From Cyclobacteriaceae bacterium (GTDB taxonomy: Bacteria; Bacteroidota; Bacteroidia; Cytophagales; Cyclobacteriaceae), in the NCBI GenBank assembly GCA_958296015.1, contig CATQIH010000029.1:1-64000 (forward strand): a stretch of DNA of 64,000 nt, given 5' to 3'. The translations under genes and the position numbers were made by a program. This document shows, piece after piece, positions 18,989-26,360 of the stretch; position 1 is the stretch's first letter, and each line of letters starts with the position of its first letter. The notes under the pieces were generated by a model. It made no database searches. It had not been told where the DNA came from and saw only the letters and a program-made list of their open reading frames with translations.

Positions 18989-20032
18989 ATGACCAACGAC
19001 ATCAATAATATCAAGCTTACACAATTTAGCCACGGGGCGGGTTGTGGCTGCAAAATATCGCCCAAGGTGCTGGAAGAAATACTGGCAGGCGACGACAAAG
19101 GGCTGGAAGACGCACGGCTGCTGGTAGGCAACAGCACCAAAGACGATGCAGCCGTCTATGCCATAGACAACGGCCAGGCCATCATTAGCACCACCGATTT
19201 TTTTATGCCCATTGTAGACGATCCCTTCGACTTTGGCCAGATTGCTTCTGTCAATGCCATCAGTGATGTGTATGCGATGGGTGGCAGGCCACTGATGGCA
19301 ATTGCCATTCTGGGGTGGCCTATCAACAAAATTCCGGCAGCAGTAGCACAGCAGGTATTGCAGGGAAGCAGAGCCGCCTGTAGCAAAGCAGGCATCACAC
19401 TGGCCGGTGGGCACAGCATCGACTCGCCGGAACCTATCTTCGGACTGGCCGTCACAGGGCAGGTGGCGGTGGAGCACCTGAAGAAAAACGACAGTGCTAC
19501 GCCTGGTTGTGTACTTTTTCTGACCAAACCTCTGGGCGTAGGCATCATCACCACAGCACAAAAGAAAGGTTTGGTGAAAGAAGAAGACCTGCAACTGGCA
19601 AAGCAAAGTATGCTCACCCTCAACGATGCAGGCTACCGGTTTGGCAAGCTGCCCTACGTCAAAGCCATGACTGATGTTACCGGGTTTGGTCTGCTGGGGC
19701 ACCTGAGTGAGGTGTGTGAGGGCAGCGGCATCAGTGCTGTCATACAAAGTGCGCAAGTGCCGCGTTTTGATGTGGTGGATCAGTATATCGAGCAGGGGAG
19801 CATTCCGGGAGGCACAAACCGCAACTGGGATAGCTACGGACACAAGATAGGAGACATCACCGCAGCACAGCGCGCCTTACTCTGTGATCCGCAGACCAGC
19901 GGTGGTTTGCTGGTGGTGGTGGAAGAAGCGCATGTGGATGATTTTGTCAGAGAAGCACAGTCACTGCAACTGCATTTAACGCCGTTTGGTAAAACTATTC
20001 AGCAGCAAAATCCTTTAATTACTGTACTATAG
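18989..20032 (+). CDS. selD: Selenide, water dikinase
   Basis: The ORF track begins at a TTG (18935); the ATG at 18989 ([22 protein letters not shown]) matches the family N-terminus, giving 347 aa. SelD makes selenophosphate from selenide and ATP. The catalytic Cys/Lys pair lies in GAGCGCKI; this is the cysteine form, not selenocysteine. AIR-synthase-fold motifs are [24 protein letters not shown] and [12 protein letters not shown]. No selA, selB or tRNA-Sec is seen in this window. With mnmH just upstream, the selenophosphate is presumably used for selenouridine in tRNA. Confidence 0.96.
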   Translation: MTNDINNIKLTQFSHGAGCGCKISPKVLEEILAGDDKGLEDARLLVGNSTKDDAAVYAIDNGQAIISTTDFFMPIVDDPFDFGQIASVNAISDVYAMGGRPLMAIAILGWPINKIPAAVAQQVLQGSRAACSKAGITLAGGHSIDSPEPIFGLAVTGQVAVEHLKKNDSATPGCVLFLTKPLGVGIITTAQKKGLVKEEDLQLAKQSMLTLNDAGYRFGKLPYVKAMTDVTGFGLLGHLSEVCEGSGISAVIQSAQVPRFDVVDQYIEQGSIPGGTNRNWDSYGHKIGDITAAQRALLCDPQTSGGLLVVVEEAHVDDFVREAQSLQLHLTPFGKTIQQQNPLITVL

Positions 20033-20064
20033 CTTTTATATTTTAACGTGTTGTTAGCCTAACC

Positions 20065-20655
20065 ATGAAACATTCATTACTGTATTCATTAGCTATCCTG
20101 TGGCTGTGTGCCTGCGGTACGCCTGGCGAAAAGATAGACCAGCAGGCGGTGCGGCAGGAGATGGAAGACCGGGAGATCAAAAGGGTGTTGCCCGGACAGA
20201 TCATAGAAGCTGCCAATGAGCAGGGCGACAGCATCGCTGCCATTCTTCGCCAGCAGTTGCAGCAGCAAAACCCACCTGTTACTTCTGCCGATCAGTTTTC
20301 AGCTTTTGCACAAAAAATGATCCGCCGTACCGATGATTCTTTGCGTAGCCTGCATGGCACCCGGATCGGATGGGCCGCTCCCCGCGATACCGCCAGCAAT
20401 AATCTGACAACGCTCGAACGGCAGGTGCTAAGTGCTTATTTATATAACGTTGACAAAAAGATAGCCGTTAACAATAATGTGCAGAAACTCCATGATACAG
20501 CTTACCTGTATACCAGTCCGCTGTTTTATAACAAAGCCCAGCAGGAGGCCCGGCAGGCATTTACGCAATCGGGTGCTGCGCAGCCAGACTCGGCCCTATT
20601 TTTAGGTATGTGGCGTATCCGGCTTTCTAAAAAACATATTATACAAGGCATGTAG
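20065..20655 (+). CDS. Putative lipoprotein of unknown function
   Basis: 196 aa with a lipoprotein signal peptide (MKHSLLYSLAILWLCACG; lipobox LCAC), so probably attached to the periplasmic side of a membrane. The mature part is helical and glutamine-rich (AILRQQLQQQNPPV) and ends in WRIRLSKKHIIQGM. I do not recognise a domain. It lies 32 nt after selD and 48 nt before the M42 peptidase on the same strand, so it may be co-transcribed, but nothing ties it to selenium metabolism. Confidence 0.75.
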   Translation: MKHSLLYSLAILWLCACGTPGEKIDQQAVRQEMEDREIKRVLPGQIIEAANEQGDSIAAILRQQLQQQNPPVTSADQFSAFAQKMIRRTDDSLRSLHGTRIGWAAPRDTASNNLTTLERQVLSAYLYNVDKKIAVNNNVQKLHDTAYLYTSPLFYNKAQQEARQAFTQSGAAQPDSALFLGMWRIRLSKKHIIQGM

Positions 20656-20703
20656 CCCTGTAAGCCGACTCAACGGCATCATATAATCAATAACCACGTT
20701 TTT

Positions 20704-21774
20704 ATGCATCAAGATAGCAAAGAATTTTTAGTGAAGTATTTGAATAACGCTTCCCCTACGGGTTTTGAATCCTCTGGCCAGCAAATATGGCTCGATTACC
20801 TGAAGCCTCATGTGGATGAGTACTTTACAGACACTTACGGCACCGTAGTAGGGGTGGTCAATCCGGATGCCAAATACAAAGTGGTGATAGAGGCACACGC
20901 CGACGAAATATCCTGGTTTGTCAACTACATCACTGATGATGGTTACATTTACGTACGCCGCAACGGCGGATCAGATCACATGATCGCGCCCTCCAAACGG
21001 GTGAACATCCACACCAAACAGGGCATGGTGAAAGGTGTGTTTGGCTGGCCGGCCATCCATGTGCGGGATGCTGCCAAAGAAGAAGCTCCTTCGCTCAAGA
21101 ACATTTTCATCGACTGCGGATGCAGCTCCAAAGAAGAAGTGCTGGAAAAAGGCATACACCCCGGCTCGGTCATCACCTTCGACGATGAGTTTATGGAAAT
21201 GAACGACCGCTATTATGTAGGCAGGGCACTCGACAACCGCGTTGGTGGATTTATGATCGCTGAAGTAGCCCGTAGGCTGAAAGAAAACAACCAGCGTCTG
21301 CCCTTTGGCCTGTATGTGGTCAATGCCGTGCAGGAAGAAATCGGGCTGCGGGGTGCCGAGATGATCTCCCGACGTATCAAGCCCGATGTAGCCATCATCA
21401 CAGATGTGTGCCACGATACGGCTTCACCGATGTACGACAAAAAGGTGAGCGGCGACCAGAAAGCAGGCAAAGGCCCCGTGCTCACCTATGGCCCGGCAGT
21501 GCAGAACAACCTGCTGGACATGATCATAGCCACTGCGCAGACGAAAGATATTCCTTTTCAGTGGGCCTCTGCCTCCAGGGCCACCGGCACCGATACCGAT
21601 GCTTTTGCCTACTCCAGCGAAGGCGTAGCCTCTGCGCTGATCTCTTTGCCATTAAAATACATGCATACAACCGTAGAGATGGTGCATCAGGAAGACGTAG
21701 AAAACGTGATCCGGCTCATGTACGAATTTCTGGTACAGCTCAAAAGCGAGCACGATTTCCGGTATATTAAATAA
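20704..21774 (+). CDS. M42-family metallopeptidase (glutamyl aminopeptidase/endoglucanase-like)
   Basis: 356 aa. M42 enzymes are cytosolic di-metal aminopeptidases that form large tetrahedral assemblies and trim peptides. The metal-binding and catalytic segments are visible in order: EAHADEISWFV (His), GRALDNRVGGFM (bridging Asp), NAVQEEIGLRGAE (catalytic Glu and ligand Glu), ITDVCHDT (Asp) and MHTTVEMVHQEDV (His). Length and order are normal. It is the last gene before an AT-rich accessory locus whose promoter starts about 10 nt after this stop codon. Confidence 0.93.
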   Translation: MHQDSKEFLVKYLNNASPTGFESSGQQIWLDYLKPHVDEYFTDTYGTVVGVVNPDAKYKVVIEAHADEISWFVNYITDDGYIYVRRNGGSDHMIAPSKRVNIHTKQGMVKGVFGWPAIHVRDAAKEEAPSLKNIFIDCGCSSKEEVLEKGIHPGSVITFDDEFMEMNDRYYVGRALDNRVGGFMIAEVARRLKENNQRLPFGLYVVNAVQEEIGLRGAEMISRRIKPDVAIITDVCHDTASPMYDKKVSGDQKAGKGPVLTYGPAVQNNLLDMIIATAQTKDIPFQWASASRATGTDTDAFAYSSEGVASALISLPLKYMHTTVEMVHQEDVENVIRLMYEFLVQLKSEHDFRYIK

Positions 21775-21780
21775 AACAAC

Positions 21781-21813
21781 CTTTTGTAAATACAAAAGAA
21801 TCATGTACTTTTG
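21781..21813 (+). promoter_or_regulatory. Strong Bacteroidetes promoter with an overlapping palindrome, upstream of the AbiF-like locus
   Basis: TTTTG (TTG at 21784-21786), a 19-nt spacer and TACTTTTG (21806-21813) match the TTG-N19-TAnnTTTG consensus exactly. The -33 box lies inside a perfect palindrome, CTTTTGTA-AA-TACAAAAG (21781-21798), which could be an operator. CTTTTGTAA is repeated at 21781 and 21808. Transcription should begin near 21818-21821, just before the hairpin RNA. Confidence 0.7.
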
Positions 21814-21817
21814 TAAC

Positions 21818-21871
21818 AACATGTTCACCCCCCTTCTCGTTAGATCAGGGCGCTTAGGGTGAACTTTTTTT
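21818..21871 (+). ncRNA. Putative small structured RNA (candidate AbiF-associated RNA antitoxin) ending in a terminator
   Basis: Between the promoter and the toxin-like gene lies a unit of about 50 nt. GTTCACCC (21823-21830) pairs perfectly with GGGTGAAC (21857-21864). Inside it CCCT (21831-21834) can pair with AGGG (21847-21850) and TCT with AGA around a CGTT loop, leaving a 6-nt bulge (CGCTTA) and a 2-nt bulge on the 3' side. Seven T follow the outer stem, so it should end transcription here. HEPN proteins of the AbiF type are reported to pair with a small RNA that neutralises them. The position and form fit that arrangement, but a simple leader attenuator is the alternative. Confidence 0.55.
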
Positions 21872-21875
21872 ATTG

Positions 21876-22814
21876 ATGCCTATGCCTAAAGTGCGATATA
21901 ACAAGCCAGCACTCACTTATGAAGAACAACTCCAGCAATTAAAAAATAGAGGTCTTCGAATAGAAAACGATCAAAAAGCTCTTCATCTTTTAGAAAATAT
22001 CAGTTACTATCGTTTGAGTGCTTATTGGTATCCCATGTTAGCCTATCCAAAATCTGCGCATACTTTTAAACAAAATTCGTCTTTTGACGAATCATTTAAA
22101 TTGTATTGTTTTGACAGAGAATTAAGGAAACTGATCGTTGGAGAGCTTGAAAAAATAGAGGTGTCTGTTAGAGCGAAGATGAGTTATATTCTTGCTCATA
22201 GGCATGGGCCATTCTGGTATGAAAATAAGGATCTTTTCAAAGATCAAGATAAACTTGCTAATACTATACAAAAGCTAAAACAAGAACAACTTAGGTCTGA
22301 TGAAGAATTCATTAAAGCGTTTCGAAAGAAATACGCTAATCCTTACCCTCCAAGTTGGATGCTTTTAGAAGTTTCGTCTTTTGGCATTTTATCTAATTTG
22401 TATAAAAACCTAAGTGCTGGACGAAACAAACGAGATATAGCTAGTTACTTTGGCTTAGACGATTCTACTTTTGAGTCATGGCTTCATAGCCTTACTTATG
22501 TGAGAAATATATGTGCACATCACTCAAGGTTATGGAACAAAAAAATGAGTATACAACCTCAAGTACCACTGAAGCCATCAAACTTGTTTATCACAATTGT
22601 TAAACACCCAGACTCACTTCCGGGAAAAATGTCAGCAAGGCTAAATGATAAGACATACTTTATTTTGTGTATCATCATTTACTTGCTCAATACCATCAAC
22701 CCCAACCATACATTTAAGGATAAATTACAAAATTTATTCCTTAAATATCCAAATGTAGACAAAAGGGCCATGGGTTTTCCGGCAGGATGGGAAGAAGAAC
22801 TTATTTGGAGTTAG
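21876..22814 (+). CDS. AbiF/AbiD-like Abi_2 family HEPN protein (abortive-infection RNase candidate)
   Basis: The track starts at a TTG (21873); the ATG at 21876 or 21882 is more likely, giving about 310 aa. The N-terminus (LTYEEQLQQLKNRGL and ISYYRLSAYWYPM) is diagnostic for the Abi_2 family of phage abortive-infection proteins. The HEPN catalytic motif Rx4H is intact in YVRNICAHHSRLW (Arg near residue 210). Members are thought to cut RNA and stop growth on infection. The start codon lies only 5 nt after the U-tract of the upstream hairpin, leaving no room for a ribosome site downstream of it. Expression therefore needs read-through. The gene is much more AT-rich than both neighbours, which suggests transfer. 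Confidence 0.88.
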   Translation: MPMPKVRYNKPALTYEEQLQQLKNRGLRIENDQKALHLLENISYYRLSAYWYPMLAYPKSAHTFKQNSSFDESFKLYCFDRELRKLIVGELEKIEVSVRAKMSYILAHRHGPFWYENKDLFKDQDKLANTIQKLKQEQLRSDEEFIKAFRKKYANPYPPSWMLLEVSSFGILSNLYKNLSAGRNKRDIASYFGLDDSTFESWLHSLTYVRNICAHHSRLWNKKMSIQPQVPLKPSNLFITIVKHPDSLPGKMSARLNDKTYFILCIIIYLLNTINPNHTFKDKLQNLFLKYPNVDKRAMGFPAGWEEELIWS

Positions 22815-22913
22815 CATATACCTAGATACTATATTCTTTTGAAGCTTGATTTACATATATAGTGCAAATCAATTAAAAGCTAAGCCCACAATGCCTATCA
22901 AACGGCATCATGA

Positions 22914-25277
22914 TTATTCATCTCTCAAACTCTCCACAGGGTTGGCCAGTGAGGCGCGGATGCTGTGGTAGCTTACGGTGAGGAAGGCGATCAGGATGCC
23001 TAGCAGACCGGCCATCAGGAATACACCCAGCCCGAGGCTGGTGCGGTAGGCAAAGTTGTCCAGCCAGCGGCTCATCAGGTACCAGGCCAGCGGCGAGGCA
23101 ATGAGCAGCGACAGCAGCACCAGTTTCATAAAATCCAGGGCAAACAGCCGTACGATGCCGCTGATAGAAGCACCGAGCACTTTGCGGATACCGATCTCTT
23201 TTACCCGCCGCTCCGCAGCAAAGGTAGCCAGGCCAAACAGTCCCAGACAGGAAACGAAGATGGCAATGCCTGCAAAATAGCGGAAGATACGGCCTGTGCG
23301 TTGGTCGGATTTGTACAATTGATCGTAGGCATCATCCAGAAACTCGTAGTCGAACGGATAATTGGGATTGTATTTGTTCCACTGTTCCCGTGCGGCGGCA
23401 ATGGCCTGGCTGGCTTCTGCATTGGTGGTTTTGATATACATGCTCCAGCCTTCAGGTACATAGTAAAACGCAGAGGGTTCTATCTTCTGATGAATAGAGG
23501 CAAAATGAAAATCTTTGACGACCCCGATGATCGTGGCCTCTCTCCCCCACAGTGAAAACCGCTTGCCTATCGGGTCTGTAATACCAGCCTCTTTCACTGT
23601 TGTTTCATTGAGCAGGATGTAGGCAGAATCAGCCGGAGCACCACTGAAACTTCGTCCGGTAACCAATGTCAGTTTCATATCATCTATAAAATGCTCATCG
23701 ACGCCCATCGGATGAATCAGAAACGTGCTGGTGGGTTCTTTGCCGTCCCAGTCCGTATCTCCGGTGGTGCTGCCAATATTGGTCAGTTGCTGGTCGGCGG
23801 AGGTGACCGCCAGGATGCCGGGTTGTTGCAATAGCTCGTTGCGGATGCTTTTATAATGCTCTTTCATGTCTCTCATGCCAAAGACAAACACATTCTCCCG
23901 GTCGTAGCCCAGCTTTTTGCTTCTCACGTATTCCATCTGCTGGCTGATGATCAACGTGCCGATGATCAGCGTGAGGGACAAGGTAAACTGAATCACCACC
24001 AGCGACTGTCGGAACGTGCTGTTGCCACTACTGATCTTGCTATGGCCTTTCAGCACATCGAGCGGCTCAAACCCGGAAAGCAGCAATGCCGGATAAATAC
24101 CTGCCGTCACCACCGTAAAACCAAAAGCAGCGGCCAGGGTATACAGCACGGTAGTATCCAGTGCATTGAACGACATCTGCTTGCCCACCAGGTTGTTGTA
24201 GGCAGGCATCAGCAGGTCGGCAGCCACCAGCGTAATGGCCACAGCGATGGTAAATAACAGCATGGATTCTGCCAGCAGCTGCCAGAACAATGTTCTCCTG
24301 TCGGCACCGATCAGCTTTCTCAGGCTGATCTCTTTAGCTCGCTTGGTAGCCCGTGCCGTTGCCAGATTGACATAGTTGATGCAGGCGATCAGCAGAATCA
24401 CAAAGGCGATGATGGCAAAGATGCGCACCTCCTGCATCCCTGCTTCCGTACCGTCTGCGTTGTACAGGTGCGTTTGCAACAATGGTTGAAGGCTGAAGAA
24501 AAAGTCACTTTCATCTTCCGCTTTGGCAGCATGTATTGCTTCTGTTAGTTTATTGCTTACTTCCTTCACAGAGGCTTCCGGTTGCAGCAACAGGTAGGTG
24601 GATTGGTCAAAATTACCCCAGTCGTTGGCCATGTCTTTGAAGTAGCCATTGCCCCAGAATTTCTGTGCAAAAAGGTCCATGCTAAACAGCATATCATATC
24701 GGATGCTGGAATTTTCAGGAAAATCTTCTACAACGCCACTCACCACATAATCCTGTTTGCCATCGGCCTGCATCACCTTGCCCATCGGGTCAGCCTCCCC
24801 AAAGTATCGTCTGGCTGTAGATTCAGTGACGATGACGGAGTACAGATCAGGAAAAGGCTGCTGCTGGTTTCCCTGTAACAAAGGAAAATCAAAGACGGAG
24901 AAGAAAGAAGTGTCTACATAAGCTTTCTCTGATTCGGTGAAGGTCTTGTTCTGGTATTTGAAAAGAGAGACATCGTAATTGTTGTGGATACGCACGGCAT
25001 TTTCCACCTCAGGAATAGATTCCCGGCCCACCCTGGCAACCGGAGCAGGCACACTACCCCAGGTATCTACTGCCCCATTTACGGTAAAGTTGCCATTGAC
25101 ACGATAGACACGGTCGGCTTGGGTGTGCATCGTATCATAGCTTAGTTCGTCCTGCACCCATAGCAGAATGAGCAGGCTGGTGGTGAGGCCCAGCGTGAGG
25201 CCGGCGATGTTGAGGATGCCATACGTTCTTTGCTTCCAGAAATGGCGAAGGGCGGTGGTCAGGTAATTTTTGAGCAT
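22914..25277 (-). CDS. FtsX/MacB-like ABC transporter permease
   Basis: 787 aa. The architecture is an N-terminal transmembrane helix (about 20-40), a MacB-type periplasmic domain, three transmembrane helices with an FtsX domain (about 285-430), a second periplasmic domain and a final FtsX domain (about 670-787) ending ANPVESLRDE. Proteins of this double-FtsX type are abundant in Cytophagales, usually without an adjacent ATPase. Their role is unknown but probably involves export or envelope mechanotransmission. It is a paralogue of the gene at 29340-31715. Both carry the same upstream arrangement of a -24-like GG element and two TGT-N10-ACA sites. Confidence 0.92.
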   Translation of the reverse strand: MLKNYLTTALRHFWKQRTYGILNIAGLTLGLTTSLLILLWVQDELSYDTMHTQADRVYRVNGNFTVNGAVDTWGSVPAPVARVGRESIPEVENAVRIHNNYDVSLFKYQNKTFTESEKAYVDTSFFSVFDFPLLQGNQQQPFPDLYSVIVTESTARRYFGEADPMGKVMQADGKQDYVVSGVVEDFPENSSIRYDMLFSMDLFAQKFWGNGYFKDMANDWGNFDQSTYLLLQPEASVKEVSNKLTEAIHAAKAEDESDFFFSLQPLLQTHLYNADGTEAGMQEVRIFAIIAFVILLIACINYVNLATARATKRAKEISLRKLIGADRRTLFWQLLAESMLLFTIAVAITLVAADLLMPAYNNLVGKQMSFNALDTTVLYTLAAAFGFTVVTAGIYPALLLSGFEPLDVLKGHSKISSGNSTFRQSLVVIQFTLSLTLIIGTLIISQQMEYVRSKKLGYDRENVFVFGMRDMKEHYKSIRNELLQQPGILAVTSADQQLTNIGSTTGDTDWDGKEPTSTFLIHPMGVDEHFIDDMKLTLVTGRSFSGAPADSAYILLNETTVKEAGITDPIGKRFSLWGREATIIGVVKDFHFASIHQKIEPSAFYYVPEGWSMYIKTTNAEASQAIAAAREQWNKYNPNYPFDYEFLDDAYDQLYKSDQRTGRIFRYFAGIAIFVSCLGLFGLATFAAERRVKEIGIRKVLGASISGIVRLFALDFMKLVLLSLLIASPLAWYLMSRWLDNFAYRTSLGLGVFLMAGLLGILIAFLTVSYHSIRASLANPVESLRDE

Positions 25278-25316
25278 AGCATAAGAAGTTGTGTATATGC
25301 TCTTTATAAAAAAAGT

Positions 25317-25322
25317 GTGCCA
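25317..25322 (-). promoter_or_regulatory. Possible sigma-54 -24 element of the permease gene
   Basis: On the minus strand TTTGGCACACTTTTTTT contains the TGGCAC core of sigma-54 promoters, about 40 nt before the ATG. The -12 GC is degenerate. The second permease has TGGCACACTTTT at the matching position. The shared sequence, more than the consensus match, supports function. Confidence 0.4.
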
Positions 25323-25365
25323 AACGCGCTCAGGTACTACCAGGCGGTATCTCAGCTTTGTATAT

Positions 25366-25401
25366 TGTCCGCATCAGAACAGTTGTGTGCGATAATGGAC
25401 A
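25366..25401 (-). promoter_or_regulatory. Tandem TGT-N10-ACA operator/enhancer sites (permease 1)
   Basis: Two 16-bp imperfect palindromes, TGTCCGCATCAGAACA (25366-25381) and TGTGCGATAATGGACA (25386-25401), begin 20 bp apart, so they sit on the same DNA face. They start 44 bp upstream of the TGGCAC element. The second permease gene has the same pair at the same 44-bp distance. Confidence 0.55.
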
Positions 25402-25407
25402 CAAAGT

Positions 25408-25911
25408 TTACCCCTTTTTATTAGTCAGAGAAGCTTTTAACTTCTGAAGGAATGATAGATCCTCAGTGTCACGTGCTTTGTCACGACCTTTTACAGCAGC
25501 TTGTTTGAGCAGGATAAGATCATCTAGGCTTACTACGCGCAGCGGCAGTTTGTCTACCTGCACTGTTTTTACTCTGGCATAAGCATACTGAAAATCGACA
25601 GTATCCAGCTTTTTGAGTACTTCAATACGCAAGGGTGGTTCTCCAATCACCACCATTTTAGGCACCAAAAACATATCAAGTTCAATGTGTTTTTCGTCAA
25701 TGCCATAAGCAGCACATGCCTGTCTCATCTTTTGAGCATTTTCAGGTGTAGCATTGATGAAGATGTCCAGATCGTTGGTACCTCGCGCATACCCATAAGC
25801 ACCGATAGCATACCCACCGATAATCATGTATTCTACCTGAAAGCGGTTTAACACAATGATGAACTCCCGAAAGTTTTCAGGAAACCGCATGTTAGAATTA
25901 CTCGTCGGCAT
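25408..25911 (-). CDS. Nucleotidyltransferase-fold protein (MNT-like)
   Basis: The track start (25917) is a TTG; ATGs lie at 25911 (MPTSNSNMRF) and 25890 (MRFPENF). About 160-167 aa. The nucleotidyltransferase signature GGYAIGAYGYARGTNDLDIF, with Gly-Gly and the Asp-x-Asp metal pair, is near residues 32-51. A third acidic residue may lie in LRIEVLKKLD. Stand-alone proteins of this fold transfer NMP groups in some toxin-antitoxin systems (MntA with a HEPN partner) and are also common orphans in Cytophagales. The 64-aa gene upstream overlaps or abuts it and is probably the partner, although it lacks an obvious HEPN motif. Confidence 0.82.
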   Translation of the reverse strand: MPTSNSNMRFPENFREFIIVLNRFQVEYMIIGGYAIGAYGYARGTNDLDIFINATPENAQKMRQACAAYGIDEKHIELDMFLVPKMVVIGEPPLRIEVLKKLDTVDFQYAYARVKTVQVDKLPLRVVSLDDLILLKQAAVKGRDKARDTEDLSFLQKLKASLTNKKG

Positions 25912-26092
25912 AAGCAATACACCGTTTTATCGGATAATTTAATACATCAATCTCTGCCATAGCATACAATGCTACAATTGTCTCACAATACGCCTGAAAG
26001 TTCTCTTCCATAGAGCGAGCGATCGCAATGTCTACTTCTATCTGGAGCAGGTCTTCTTCCGGGTCAGCATATTGTATCTTTCTTGTATTCAT
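25898..26092 (-). CDS. Small protein paired with the nucleotidyltransferase
   Basis: 64 aa, starting MNTRKIQYADPEEDLLQIE; acidic and helical, with no signal peptide or recognised domain. It overlaps the track start of the nucleotidyltransferase gene by 20 nt, or ends 7 nt before the ATG at 25890, so the two are translationally coupled. Two-gene units of a short acidic protein and a nucleotidyltransferase are known in toxin-antitoxin settings, but the length here is short for a HEPN partner and no Rx4-6H motif is visible. Function is unknown. Confidence 0.65.
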   Translation of the reverse strand: MNTRKIQYADPEEDLLQIEVDIAIARSMEENFQAYCETIVALYAMAEIDVLNYPIKRCIAYADE

Positions 26093-26360
26093 TACAACTT
26101 TATTTTATTGATGTTATTTTCCTCTATAAACAGCTTGATTTTTTTGGTTCAAACCGTCTAACTTAGATTTTGGCAATATAAACATAAATGAACATCAAAC
26201 CGGTTCTGAAAAACCATAACTGTCTGCTCTACATTTTGATCAAACCTTACATAAAAAATGGTCAATATAGATCATCTAAGATTATTTATGTATATCTTTA
26301 TTTGTTCGCTTTTTGATTGAAACTATTTCATATACCTTTCCATTTTTTGATAACCTAACC

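Noticed and set aside
18791-19843. 350-aa minus-strand ORF over selD
   Set aside because: Antisense shadow of selD. Its translation is rich in Cys, His and Gln with no domain, while the plus frame is a complete SelD.
20065-20655. DUF3365/haem-sensor-type lipoprotein
   Set aside because: No CxxCH haem-binding motif and no convincing match to the expected conserved residues; left as unknown.
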